A program made the translations under genes and the position numbers. The notes beneath the pieces were generated by a model. That model was not told the DNA's origin and ran no database searches. It worked only from the letters and a program-made list of their open reading frames with translations. This document shows, in pieces, positions 1 through 11,210 of a stretch of DNA of 64,000 bases (position 1 is the stretch's first letter; each line of letters begins with the position of its first letter). Location of the stretch: NCBI GenBank assembly GCA_031772625.1, contig CM062819.1:825776503-825840502 (forward strand), in the 5' to 3' direction. This DNA is from Pinus tabuliformis. Lineage: Eukaryota > Streptophyta > Pinopsida > Pinales > Pinaceae.

Positions 1-299
1 TCATCAGAGAAAGAAAACTACTCTAGAAACTCATTCTTTTGCTAGTGAGATTACATCACCATCTTCTCCTCTTCTTCTCTTTGTCCTTCCACTTTCTCTA
101 CCTTTTTGCCTTCTTATAATCAACTTATCATTCCATACATTCACATTCATCAAATACAATCATTTAGTGAAACTATAATCAGTAGTACTAGAGAACATCT
201 TTCACAATGGCTCAATCACTGGCATCCTCCCCTCATCTTCTACTACTTCTTTTGCTCTAAGTACTCCCAGAATGGCCCAAAGACCATGGAATAACCCTT

Positions 300-1245
300 A
301 GGTAGTACATATATTACACCCTCTTCCTAAACACCCAGAGAGGTGGCTTCCTAAGTTTAATCCTGATGATGGACTCCTTGCAGAGGAACATCTTCATAAT
401 TTCATGTTATCCATCACCGTGAATGAAGTCACTGAAGAGGATTTTGTTGTCAGACCCTTTCCATACACATTTGAATGATCTATAGGAACCTGGTACTCTT
501 CTCTTCCTTCCAGATCAATAAAAATTTGGGATATGTTCGAAGAGAAACTTTTTTTGAAATTTGGTGATGATTGAACAACTGCCACTTTGATTAACGACTT
601 ATCAAATCTTAAGACCAATTAAAACGAAAGAATCAATGATTTTAATTCTGGATTCAACTAATTGCTGAATAAGATCCCATCCACTTCTAAACCAGGGACC
701 AATGTACATACTGAATGGTATATCTTTTCTCTTCCTAAAAATATTGTTATGTTAGTAGATAGAGCCAAAAAATTAGTTCTGCTTGTTAACATGAAAGAAG
801 CTCTATCTGTAGAAAAGAGAATCCTTTCCCTTTGAAAGAAAATTTCTCTTGATGAAAGAAACAAATAAAAAAAAGTTACTTTTAAGGATGAATCCAAGAA
901 GAAATCTCTCAAGGATCCTTTTGACTTAGAAGGATTACAAAAGGTTCTGAAGACAATGTCAAATGAAATGGTATAAATTAAAAAGAAAGTAGTTGAAACC
1001 TCTAAAAATCCCTTTCGACCTTTCAAAAGGATTCAACCATCACAATCACAACCACTTGCCATTATATCAAATGTTGAATCTGATCAAGAGGATGATGAAG
1101 AAGAATCAACTTTATCTGTTGAAGAATCCCAAGAAGAAGAATTAGCAGAAGCTTATGGTTTATGGGATTTAATCCTAACTACTTTAGAAAATGAGGAAGA
1201 AGAAGGGGCCCTTCCAGTAAGTACTAGAAGCAAGGGACACTTATG
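300..1245 (+). pseudogene. Element A gag remnant
   Basis: The + strand conceptual translation gives pieces that look like a plant Ty3/gypsy gag (capsid) protein. They include a stretch near 590-670 with the flavour TATLINDLSNLKT and a lysine-rich part near 850-1010. A very acidic tail at about 1075-1200 is rich in Asp and Glu. Gag would package the element RNA into cytoplasmic particles. No CCHC zinc knuckle was seen, which is common in this group. The segment is broken. The opposite-strand open frames here are shadows. Assignment rests on composition, position upstream of protease, and similarity in layout to the gags of the other two Ty3/gypsy elements in the window. Confidence 0.55.
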
Positions 1246-1612
1246 ATTCTTCTCCAACAAATAAAAATAGAAGTCCCCTTCTCTCCCTAATAAGGACAAA
1301 AGTATAATTAAGAACTCTTCTACCCCTTCCTCAAATTCTCTTTTGGCTATTTCTAAACCCCCTTCTTCATCCAAGACTTTGATAATCTCTGAATCTATGG
1401 AATATAATATTGTCAAGGACAAGAAAAAGTTCAAAGCCAACATCTATCTTTATGAGGTTAGTAAATTAAAACAACAACAGAAAATTTTATTTAAAGAATT
1501 GAATGCAGTTCCTGCATCTCCATTACCTATTGTTGTCACTACAAAAGCCTCAAAAGGGACATGAAAACCTCCTAATGTATCTTTAGATAAGATTGATTCA
1601 TTAGATGCCATT

Positions 1613-2255
1613 TTGATCAGAGATAGATCAAATTCCCATACTCCTCCCTTTTTATTGACTTTTGAGATTTTTAACAAGAATGTTCATAACTATCTAGTAG
1701 ATTCTGGTGCATCATCAAATGTCATGCCTTATGTGGTATGTCTTAAATTGAATATAACGCCACAGGAATGTGTTGTCCAGATTGTTCAATTAGATCGCAT
1801 AAGAGTCAAAGTTTTGGGAGAAATCAATTTTGTATTATTAAGATTAGCTTCCAATTCAAAGGTTTGTCAAATAATAGATATATTTGTTTTAGACATTGCT
1901 AGATTTTATGGTCTTATTATAAGAAGAGACTGGTCTAAAAAACTACATGGTTACTTTGTAACTGATTGGTCACACATGTGGCTTCCCTACAATGGAAAAC
2001 CCAATCAAATTCATGTTGATAGGGAAAAACACATGAAACATTCAGTCATTGATTTCGATGAAGAAAATGAATCAGTAGCTTTTACAAACAATATTCCTGG
2101 AAGTTATTTCTTTGAGTCTTTCTTTGTCAATTTTGAAGCACAAGAATCTCCTTTTTTAGTTGACTCTATTTCATCCCAAATTGAAAATTTCTCCCAAACA
2201 TATTCTTCTAAGTGTATAAATGTTGTAGATAACCTTGTAAATAATCATGATACTG
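1613..2255 (+). pseudogene. Element A aspartic protease region
   Basis: The pepsin-type retroviral protease motif is visible as LVDSGASSNVMP at about 1701-1736, matching the DSGAS active-site signature of plant Ty3/gypsy proteases. It is followed by the usual hydrophobic beta-strand pattern, ending in a GLIIRRDW-like stretch near 1911-1935. In a living element this enzyme would cut the Gag-Pol polyprotein. The same motif, in the form DSGASHNLMP, occurs in element C at the equivalent place. The region is part of a broken element. Confidence 0.75.
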
Positions 2256-2660
2256 TATTTTGGACCCTTTATTTTTATGGATCAAAATCTAATGAAGGAG
2301 CATGAGCTGGTCGCATTTTGGTTAATCCTTATGGAGAAAAAACTCTTCTAGCTTGCATATTAGAGTTTGAATATGACAATAATGTTATAGAATATGAAGC
2401 ATTGGTACACGACTTATGAAAGCTATTAGTCTTGATATCAAATATCTTAATTTTTTTGGTGACTTAGAGATTGGTATCAAACAAGTTAGAAACAACATCC
2501 GTTGTGTTTCTAGTCACCTTAAGCATTATCAATCTTTGATTCAAGAAATCACGACCCATTTCAATGCATTCAACATAGCTCCTATTCCAAGAATACAAAA
2601 TGCCAGTGTCGACCTGTTAGCAAATGTTTCTTCCAAACTTATTCCACCTAAAGATTTCAA
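2256..2660 (+). pseudogene. Element A additional (archaeal-type) RNase H remnant, between protease and RT
   Basis: Short motifs typical of a type I RNase H occur in order: LYFYGS near 2262, IEYEAL near 2389, and FFGDLEIGIKQV near 2452-2487. These match the D, E and D blocks of the additional RNase H (aRH) known from Tat-lineage plant retrotransposons. The position is upstream of the reverse transcriptase, whereas the ordinary RNase H lies downstream of it near 3990. The same arrangement is seen in elements C and D. The segment is broken; the call rests on motif order and the better-preserved homologues at 29437 and 58707. Confidence 0.6.
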
Positions 2661-2944
2661 TCCACATAGGTTTTCTATTGAATTAATTTTTTGCCCCTCC
2701 ATTCCATACAACATTACTAATTGATGAGTGTTTAATGATGAAAGTGAAATCTTGCATTTTCTAACATTTGAAGGGTTTTACTCTAATCGTATTATTAATG
2801 AAGATGAACATGAAAAACAATTGAATAAATATTCTGAAGAAAAATATTTACCTAAACCTGTAGTTAAATTAGAAGATTTATATGACCTCAAAAATAGATT
2901 CAAAATGGTAACTAATTGCAAACTTCAAAGTTCAACTCAGAGAT

Positions 2945-3977
2945 TTGAATTGGTTAACTTATGATCTGATCATAAGCCTCAAAATTAATTTGGGCCTTGG
3001 AATTTCACCAGATGAAAGATCTTCTTTCATTCATTTGTTGAAAAGATATAAGGATATATTTTCATGGAATTATGATGATCTGGAAACCTATGACACATTC
3101 ATCATTCAACACACTATTCCTATGCTTTCAAATGTCAAGCCAATCCAACAAAATCTCAAGAAAAGCCACCCTAACTTGGACGGTCAAATTAAAACTAAAC
3201 TGAATAAGATTCTTAAAGCTAAAATCATTTTTCCAGACAGACATTCCATGTGGGTCAAACCTTTTTCCAATTAGAAAGAAAAATGGGGATATTCATGTTT
3301 GTATATATTTCAAAAATTTGAACAAAGCCTGTGAAAAGGATAACTTCCCTTTGCCCCCAATGGAACAAATTTTACCATCAGTTGTTGGTTCTGAACTATT
3401 GTATTTAGATGGATTTTTAGGTTACAATCAGATTATTTTACATCCATATGACAGACTGAAAACCACATTTAGGACTAAGTGTGGGACCTACGCTTATCAA
3501 AAAATGCCTTTCAAACTGATTAATGTTGGAGCTACTTTCCAAAGAGCTATGGATATCACTTTCAGAGGTTTGATCAATAAGACAGTTATAGTGTATCTAG
3601 ATGACATTACAATTTATTCCAAACAAAAAGGTAATCATTTACATGATTTAAAACATATCTTTGAAAGATGTAGAAAGTTTGGAATCTCCCTAAATCCTAA
3701 AAAGTCATTTTTTTCTCTTGACGAAGGAAAAATTCTAGGCTTTATAGTGTCTAAAGAAGGAATCTGCATAGATCTAGATAGAATTAAGGCGATATATGAA
3801 ATCCCCTTACCACATAACAAAAAATCCATGCAATCCTTCCTTGGACAGATTAATTTTGTTAAAAGATTTGTTCCAGACTTCTCTCAAATTGTACTTCCTT
3901 TGCAAGCTATGATAAAGAAGAAGTCAATTTTCAAATGGGGGTTGATCGAAAGAAAAGCATTTGAATCAATAAAATAG
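2945..3977 (+). pseudogene. Element A reverse transcriptase
   Basis: The domain has a leader with the IIQHTIP motif near 3103, common just upstream of plant Ty3/gypsy RT. It then shows a GYNQI block near 3420, MPFKLINVGATFQRAMD near 3505-3555, the catalytic YLDD box near 3592-3603, and FGISLNPKKS near 3680-3709. The YLDD aspartates bind the metal ions used for DNA synthesis from the element RNA. A linker resembling the RT-RNase H connection continues to about 3970 (LGQINFVKRFVPDFSQ). The same blocks recur in elements C and D. It belongs to a broken element. Confidence 0.9.
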
Positions 3978-3979
3978 GA

Positions 3980-4390
3980 AATCATTGATTCCCCTTCGTT
4001 ATCAACCCCTAATTTTTCCAAACCATTCATTATTTATACTTTTTCTTCCAAACAATCTTATGCAGCAGTCTTGACTCAACCTAATGAGCAGAAAATTGAA
4101 GTTCTAATTTCCTTATTTAGTTCCAATTTATAGTGAGTCGAGCTAAATTATTTAGAGGTTGAAAAACAAGTCTTTGCAAAATTCAAATCCATTAAAGATT
4201 TCAAGCATTTCCTCCTTAAAAAACGTACAAAAGTAATTATTCCTTTCCTTGCTGTCAGATAGTTACTTATCCATAAAGAATTGGGAGAGAAAAGGGAAAC
4301 TTGGGTTACTGGCCTAAAAGAATATGACCTAGACATCAAACCAACTAAAATAGTAAGGGGTCAAGGTTTTTGCAGGTTAATTACTGGAGC
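3980..4390 (+). pseudogene. Element A ordinary RNase H remnant
   Basis: Directly after RT the translation shows a FIIYTFSSKQSYAAVLTQ-like block near 4025-4080. Next come blocks typical of the Ty3/gypsy RNase H, ending in a YDLDIKPTKIVRGQGF motif near 4322-4370. That last motif normally closes RNase H and leads to integrase. The enzyme would remove the RNA strand of the RNA:DNA hybrid. It is recognised by its position and by comparison with element D at 60376-60850. Broken. Confidence 0.65.
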
Positions 4391-4399
4391 TTATGACAG

Positions 4400-5724
4400 T
4401 TCAACTGATGAAGATTCAGGTAAAAATTTCCAAATCATAGAGGTATGTCCCATCGATACTGAATCTCAATATGATGATCTTATTTTTTACTTGAAAAATG
4501 GTTATGCTCCATTAGAACTCAATTACAAGAAGAAAATAGTTCTTAGAATTAAAGTTAATCAATATCATCTTATCAATGATGTCATATTTAAAAGGAATTG
4601 TAATTATGTTTTGCTAAGATGTCTAGAAAATTCTGAAGATGAAAAGGCCTTGCAAGAGCTACATGATGGATGAGCTAGTGGACACTATGGTGGAGACACC
4701 ACTACTCATAGAAATTTTCATGCTGGATACTATTGGCTAACTTTATTTAGGGAAACTCATGCCTATGCTAGAAAATGTAAAGTCTTTGAGACTACTTCAG
4801 GAAGATAGAAGAAACCAGCCTTACCTTTGCAACCAGTTAACATTGAACAACCTTTTGAACAATGGGGACTGCACATAATAGGTGAGATTGTTCCTAACTC
4901 TTCCAAGAAACATAAATACATCTTGACTGCTACAGACTATTTCACCAAATGGGTAGAAGCAATACCCCTCAAGGTGGCCAATTCTGACAACATTATTGAA
5001 TTGTTTGATCAATTCATCGTTACTAGGTTTGGTCTTCCTGATGCCCTCATTTTTTATAATGCAACTTATTTTTCAGGAAATTCCATTACTGAATTTTCTC
5101 TTAAAAGAGGTTCTAAACTTAAGTATTATGAAAATTATTACCCTCAAGGAAATGGCTTAGCATAATCTATTAATAAAAATCTCATCAGAATAATCAAAAG
5201 AATAGTTGACCAAATTCAAAGAAATTGGCACAAAGCCCTAATTTTTGCTTTATGGGCTGATAGAATCACTCATAAGGTCTCTATAGGAACTTCTCCTTTC
5301 CAACTAGTGTCTGAAAAGTGATTTATTCTACCTCCTAATCTATCTATTCCATCACTATCCCTAGTCCAATCAATTGAAGAAAAAACCTTCCTCTACTTTA
5401 TAATTAAGAATGTCCAAAATTTTTAAGCTAGAGGAAGAAAGGGATAAAGCAAGAAAATTTCATACCCATCATCAACAATTGGTTAAATCTTCGTTTGATG
5501 CAAGTTCAGTTAAAAACAAAAATTTTGAAATTGGTGACCTAGTTCTGAAATGGGACAAAACTCATGAAGAAAAAGGTAAACACACTAAGTTTAAAAAATT
5601 ATGGCTAGGTCTATTTCATATCGTTGACAAACTGAGCTCATCAACCTTCATCCTCCAAGATCTGCAAGGAAAGAGGGGTGTTATTCCTACTAATGGACTA
5701 GTTTTGAAAAAATATTTTTCTTAA
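4400..5724 (+). pseudogene. Element A integrase
   Basis: The N-terminal zinc-binding region lies near 4640-4800. The catalytic core is clear at 4827-5165: FEQWGLHIIGEI, TATDYFTKWVEAIP, and a YYPQGNGLA block close to the catalytic glutamate region. The C-terminal part at 5410-5724 has the W-rich GDLVLKWDK block and ends in NGLVLKKYFS. No chromodomain is seen, consistent with a non-chromovirus Ty3/gypsy element. The C-terminal third is present a second time at about 6961-7529. Broken. Confidence 0.8.
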
Positions 5725-6764
5725 GGATACGTATCCTTTTGTAGATATGTAGAAAACCACATGTATATACTAGGGTCTTTAGTCCTAGTTATGTTAGGTA
5801 ATACACTTTGTCTTCATATTGGGGTCTCTCATTATTTACATGAAATTTGAATGATTAGAGAAGAGATCTTAGAAATATTGATCATAACTTTGAAGTTTTA
5901 GTATTACGAAGCTCTGAAATCTTTATATTCGTTAAATTGTGAATGTCTCATAACTTGAAAACTTTATAAAGTCCGGTTATCCTATGATTGGTAATGAAAA
6001 GGTTTTCTTAAAAAGTAAAGGATATTTTGAATTTTTAGCATCTTTTGGCTTCAATTGTCATCCACTACCCTTGAGTGAATATACCTCCCCATCCACTAAT
6101 TTAAAGAAAATTAGAGTGTAATTCAAAAATATATCAAACTTGAAAGATGAGAGCTCTCATCATGAGTTGACTTACCATGATCATGGGAAACCAATGATAC
6201 TGACATTATCAACATTGGCCACCAAACTAGGATAATGGCTTACAATTATATAACCATATGACAAGATGTCTCATCACAAGCCAACTTGTTCAATATCATT
6301 ATAACTTGTGAATGTCATTATCATAATCTAGTTACCAAGCTAGAATAATGGCTTTCAAGCAAACTTTAAAACAAAATTGTAAAATAAGAGATTAAAAAAC
6401 ATGTAAGAATTTTACTATAAGTGGATGGGATACTCGTATATCTGTGGTTAAATGGTAACCCTGTTGAGGCTATGGGCGCCTGCTGGGAGCAGTGGCTCTA
6501 CTAGTGAAAAATAAGTCTATGTTAAAAGTTAGGCTTCTATAGTTCTTAACTTTATCCTGATAGTTGATTAAATGATCAACGAGGATAATAAAGATTTTCA
6601 CCAATAAATAGGTTATGAGAAAATTTACAAGATAATGAATTCTTTTATTCAAAGTATTTTTTTATCAATCAAAACTTCAAGATTTTTCTCTTTTTAAGTC
6701 TTATTTTTTAATTATTTAAAATTTCATTTATTTTTAATAGAGATAACTGATCCGCCCAGTATGT
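5155..6764 (+). repeat. Tandem repeat unit 1: integrase C-terminus plus 3' untranslated tail of element A
   Basis: This 1.6 kb stretch starts at GCTTAGCA and ends near CAGTATGTTGCCAAT. It is clearly the same sequence as 6961-8584, sharing the integrase C-terminal coding part, the tail with the motif GTAGATATGTA, the paired 'agaataatggctt' blocks, and the closing GATCCGCCCAGTATG. The tail beyond 5725 has no coding content that I can support. Confidence 0.8.
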
Positions 6765-6960
6765 TGCCAATGGAGGCGAATGGTTATCACATATAGGAGA
6801 TCAGCTGTTCGGGAAATATCATAGATAGGCAGAGTGCTGATATCATAGATTGATGATTGGAGCTTTGCGGATCAGTGACATGAGCATTATTTTAAAAACA
6901 TTGATATTGAAATCTTTGATATCCTACGTGGAAATCTTGTTGAAGGAGATATCCTACGTA
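6765..6960. other. 196 bp spacer between the two tail copies
   Basis: This segment is not part of either repeat unit. Its right end contains the 12-mer GATATCCTACGT twice, at about 6918-6929 and 6948-6959, directly before the second repeat unit begins. I recognise no gene or known element in it. It could be a filler left by the event that made the duplication, or a piece of the element normally lying elsewhere. Confidence 0.5.
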
Positions 6961-8584
6961 GCTTAGCAGAATCTACTAATAAAAATCTCATCAAAATAAT
7001 CAAAATAATAGTTGGTTAAAATCAAATAAATTAACACATGGCCCTAGTTTTTTCTTTATGGGATGATAGAATCACTCAGAAGGTCTCTATAGGCACTTCT
7101 CCTTTCCAACTAGTGTATGGAAATGAATTTATTCTAACTCCTAATCTAGCTATTCCATCACTAGCTCTAGTCCAATCAATTGAAGAAAAACCATCCTCTA
7201 CTTTACAATTTAGAATGTCCCAAATTTTCAAGCTAGAGGAAGAAAGGGATAAAGCAAGAAAATTTCATACCCATCATCAACAATTGGTTAAATATTCTTT
7301 TGATGCAAGTTTAGTTAACAATAAAAATTTTGAAATTGGCAATCTAGTTTTGAAATGGGACAAAGCTCACGAAGAAAAAGGTAAACACACTAAGTTTCAA
7401 AAATTATGGCTGGGTTCATTTCAAATCATTGACAAACTAGGCTCATCAACCTTCATCCTCCAATATCTACAGGGAAAGAGGGACGCTCTTCCCATTAATG
7501 GGCTAGTTTTGAAAAAATATTTTTCTTAAGCCTATACATATCCTTTTGTAGATATGTAAATAACCACATGTATATATTAGTGTCTTTAGTCCTATTTATG
7601 TTAGGTAATACACCTTTGTCTTCATATTGGGGTCTCTCATTATTTACATGAAATTTGAATGATTACATAAGATATCTTGGAAATGTTGATCATAAATTTG
7701 AAGTTTAGTATTAAAAAGCTTTGAAATCTTTATATCCGTTAATTTGTGAATGTCTCATAACTTGAAAACTTTATAAATTTTGGTTATCATATGATTGGTC
7801 ATGAAAAGGTTTTCTTTGAAAAGTAAAGGCTATTTTGAAGTTTTGTCATCTTTTGGCTTCAATTATCATCCATTACTCTTAAGGACTGAATATACCTCCC
7901 CATCCATTAATTTTAAACCTTTTTAGAGTGTAATTCAAAAATATATAAAACTTGAGAGATAAGAGGTCTCATCATGAGTCGAGTTTACCATGATCATGGG
8001 AGACCAAGGATACTAACATTATCAACATTGGCCATCAAACCAGGATAATGGCTTATGGTTATATAACCATAAGACAAGAGGTCTCATTATGAGCCGACTT
8101 GTTCAATATCATTATAACATGTGAATGGCATTGTCATAATCTGGTTACCAAGCCAGAATAATGGCTTTCAAGCAAACTTTAAAACAAAATTTTAAAAGAA
8201 GAGATTAAAAGACACCTAAGAATTTTATTGTAAGTGGATGGGATACTAGTATATCTGTGGTTAAATGGTAACGCTATCGAGGTTATGGATGCCTACTTGA
8301 AGCAGTGGCTCTACCAGTGACAAATAAGTCTATCTTAAAAGTTAAGCCTTTATATTTCTTAACTTTATCCTCATGACTAATTAAATGATCAATAAGGGTA
8401 ATACATATTTTCATCAATAAACATGTTATGAGATAATTCACAAGATGATGAATTCTTTTATTTGGAGTAATTTTTTATCAATCAAAACTTCAAGATTTTT
8501 ATCTTTCTAAGTTTTCTTGTTTAATTGTTTAAAGCTTCATTTATTTTTAACAGAGATAATTGATCCACCCAATATGTCGCCAAT
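6961..8584 (+). repeat. Tandem repeat unit 2: integrase C-terminus plus 3' untranslated tail of element A
   Basis: This is the second copy of 5155-6764. It includes an open stretch at 7038-7529 that reads as the integrase C-terminus (FQLVYGNEF, GNLVLKWDKAHEEKGK, NGLVLKKYFS). A 3' tail of about 1 kb follows. The unit ends at 8584 near AATATGTCGCCAAT, just before TGTTGTACTACT, a possible LTR start. The two copies differ by scattered substitutions, so the duplication is not recent. Confidence 0.8.
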
Positions 8585-9394
8585 TGTTGTACTACTCAAC
8601 ACCCCCCCCCCCCAAATTATAGTTAATAGTATAACTAATAAAATATGGGGGACCCTTTTTAGTTTAGGATAAAATCCTTTAAGTTTCAATAAAATAAGAT
8701 AATATTAGGTTCATTTTTCCAAAAACTTGACTAAAATGATAAATATGCCTTATACGAACCTTTATCGAAGATTAGGTCCATCATGCATTTTCGAAAACAT
8801 TTACTTATGTTTAAAATCCCATATCGGAAAAACTTTATTAGGGTTTTTTTTTCAAATATGGTAACATGGCCTCTTTTAAAAAGTTGTGAATTAAAACTTT
8901 CTTCGAATGAGTTTTCAAACGTTTAAGCCTAAAAAGTAATAAACACACTCTTTTTCAAATATAACAACAAAGCCCTACCTCTGACATGATATTCACTCTG
9001 ATATCCAGATCCAATGTGTGTTTTAACATTGATTAATAAACATTCTGCATCTGCCTGTCTAATCGAACTTTTGAATGAGACCTATGATATCACATCACTG
9101 AAACAAAGCTCTGGTATTGTGGATCCAATATAGTTATCAAAAAGAGTTGAATATGGTTTTGCATCTGCTCCATATCGGAGCTACCTATATTGCAAGTTTT
9201 TCATGTTGTCTCATTTTAAAAGTTGCAATGAGCCTTTCTCCGATACCATATGGTTCTTGCCACTTGTCACTTCCATATGGGGCCGCTGTTATAATAATTG
9301 AAAAGTTTGTTTTCATTGGTTTTGCGAGAAGTTTGTTATGTTTAGATTTCAATTCAGTTTTCATCTGAGTTTAATAAAAGAACTAATAAGTCTG
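8585..9394. other. Gene-free stretch, possible start of the right LTR of element A
   Basis: It begins with TGTTGTACTACTCAACA followed by a run of about 14 C. TG at this place, just after the conserved tail, fits an LTR start, but no partner LTR is in the window. The remainder is AT-rich with no supported gene; the small open frame at 9117-9368 has no recognisable domain. Element B inserts at 9395, so any LTR here is interrupted. Confidence 0.3.
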
Positions 9395-9810
9395 TGCTGG
9401 AAATAATACTGGGGGGGGGGGGTGAATCAGTATTAGTCAAATCAATAATATTTTTCTTTTCATACTCAAATTCATATATGCTACTTCAATGAAGGTAACT
9501 CACGTGTACACGCAACTATGTTTAAGGAAACCATCGTATATCCAACAAACTTATGATTCAGTTAATTCATCATATCTTGATCTTTAATTAGTGCATTAGT
9601 ACTTCATTAACCATATAAATAGTAACCATATGCAGTAATATCAGAAAAAACCATAACACATAAGAAACACACATGAACACCAAGATTTAAGGTGGAAACC
9701 CAATGCGGGACAAAAACCACCTGCTGCTGTCTTCTTTTAAATATAAGAAAAACCTGTTACAATCTTGTACTGGTGCAGACTCATACCAGTATGCATGCAC
9801 CCACCTGTAG

Positions 9811-10040
9811 AAGGCTACAACCTTCTCTCGTTCTCCAGCTTCTACTGGAAGGGAGCTACAACCCCCTAGCTCTTGTACTAGCTGATCTGTTTACTAGTAC
9901 GTAGGCACCGACCTACTAAAGGATCCAAATTTCACTCATTTTCCAGCTACTATTGGAAGGGAGCTCCAACCCCCTGGCTCTTGTACTGGCCGATATGTTT
10001 ACCAATATGTAGGCGCCAGCCTAAAGAAGGCTACAACCTT
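9811..10040. repeat. 108 bp tandem repeat inside element B LTR
   Basis: AAGGCTACAACC or its variants recur at 9811, 9919 and 10027, giving a period of 108 bp. Each unit carries ACTGGAAGGGAGCT, CCCCCT and a TACGTAGGC-like block. The other LTR has the same array with starts at 14419, 14527 and 14635 and the same period. The array therefore predates the insertion of this copy. Confidence 0.8.
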
Positions 10041-10827
10041 CTCTCTTCCTCTAGGGACCAAGTTTCATAAATTTTTAAACTCGATACTCCTGGAACACAA
10101 CACCATAATATGAAGGCCACATTTCATCAAATTTTCATACTAGACTCATCAACAACATTGAAGCTCAAAGTCAATCACCACTACAATACAGCTATGAAAT
10201 ACATCTGCATTAACCAATCATTGAAATCCAGTGATCAATCTCTGAATCACCCAAAATTGAATCACTGAAGTCCCATCATCACTGAAGAAAATCACAATCA
10301 ACCAATCAATCTGAACATTTAATATACTATCATTAAAAACACAGTCACTAGAACACAGAGCAAAACCCAGAATTCTGCAACAACAGCCAGATCCAACTGC
10401 AATCTCAAATATTATATCTCATAATGTATACGCTACTCTGATGAACCGAACCAGCGTGTATACGTGCTTTTACCAAAGCCAACCAGCGTATACATCTGCA
10501 AATATTCATTCATAATTTTGCAGCTATTCCAGACTTTAGTCATAGCCAGGTCATAAAATTTACAGAACAACACATGCATCAATATTCATATCTAGATTAT
10601 ACATGATCAAACCATATAATGAAATTCATTTCAAGCCTTAAGATCCCGATCCATCATTAGATCTTATCCCTCATCAACCACTAAAGTTCATCCTTGGTTC
10701 ATATCAAACAAAGCACCATCAGTTGATAACCTACATACTAGATCTCACACTTCATCAGATATTCAATACTTGCTCACCTAGCCTAATGACCTTTTCCTCC
10801 TTTTATAGTTTTATTCCTTTATCAATA

Positions 10828-10960
10828 CCATGGACCAAAACCACTTAGGACCAATACCTTGGACCAAATACCTAGGGTCAATACCTCGGACCAGATACCT
10901 TGGACCAATACCATGGATCAAAATACCATGGACCAATTACCACAGACCAAAAGCTTAGTT
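10828..10960. repeat. Short degenerate tandem repeats 'ggaccaatacc' in element B LTR
   Basis: About eight imperfect copies of a 16-18 bp unit with core GGACCAATACC(A/T)TGG lie in a row. The right LTR has the same block at about 15436-15560. Many units contain CCATGG or CCTTGG half-palindromes. Confidence 0.7.
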
Positions 10961-11190
10961 TTCCAACATATACGTGATTTTCCTTCTATGAAAGTGCGTG
11001 TATATGTATACACTACTTTTGTTTAGTGAACTTGTGTGTATACATAGCTTGGTCAAGGTGAACCTGTGTATACCTCTCTTTCTTCTTCTTTGTAGTATGA
11101 TTTGTGATTATTTGTTGTTGACATGCTGCACCGTGATCTTCCATCTAAGTAAGTTGCCATCAAGGACAACACCTGTATCATATGCGAACA

Positions 11191-11210
11191 ATCTCCATCT
11201 TTGGACTTGA
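11191..11210 (-). other. Element B polypurine-like tract
   Basis: Read on the - strand, the 20 bases just before the left LTR end in CAAAGATGGAGAT directly abutting TGTTCGC. This matches the AAG(G)TGGAGAT|TGTT arrangement common before the 3' LTR of plant copia elements, where the tract primes second-strand synthesis. More GGGGGAG-rich pieces follow at 11232-11290, as is common in this group. Confidence 0.65.

Larger units (their letters stand above)
1..8584 (+). mobile_element. Element A: decayed Ty3/gypsy LTR retrotransposon, left end outside window
   Basis: Gag, protease, an extra RNase H, reverse transcriptase, RNase H and integrase traces follow one another on the + strand between about 300 and 5724. 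This order is typical of plant Ty3/gypsy elements, and the additional RNase H points to the Tat side of the Ogre/Tat/Athila group. The 5' LTR is outside the window. A 3' untranslated tail follows integrase, and the end of integrase plus that tail occurs twice in tandem. The element is heavily broken, with well over ten interruptions, so it is an old fossil. A right LTR may begin near 8586, but no second copy is visible to prove it. Confidence 0.85.
9395..11190 (-). repeat. Element B 3' LTR (left on the + strand)
   Basis: This copy is 1.8 kb and aligns end to end with 13995-15800. On the + strand it starts TGCTGGAAATAATACT plus a G run and ends ATGCGAACA. It contains a 108 bp tandem repeat (units starting at 9811, 9919 and 10027), a block of short 'ggaccaatacc' repeats at about 10830-10955, and many copies of a GTATAC-centred motif. 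Confidence 0.85.

Noticed and set aside
658-1677. Minus-strand frames over element A gag and protease
   Set aside because: They are antisense shadows; the + strand carries the recognisable gag and DSGAS motif.
8598-8612. C run near 8600 and G runs near 9411 and 14012
   Set aside because: Homopolymers. The two G runs are part of the element B LTR start; the C run is not clearly related and the lengths may be sequencing-sensitive.
9117-9368. Small membrane-like + strand frame left of element B
   Set aside because: Short, hydrophobic by AT-rich composition, no recognised family and no conserved second copy.
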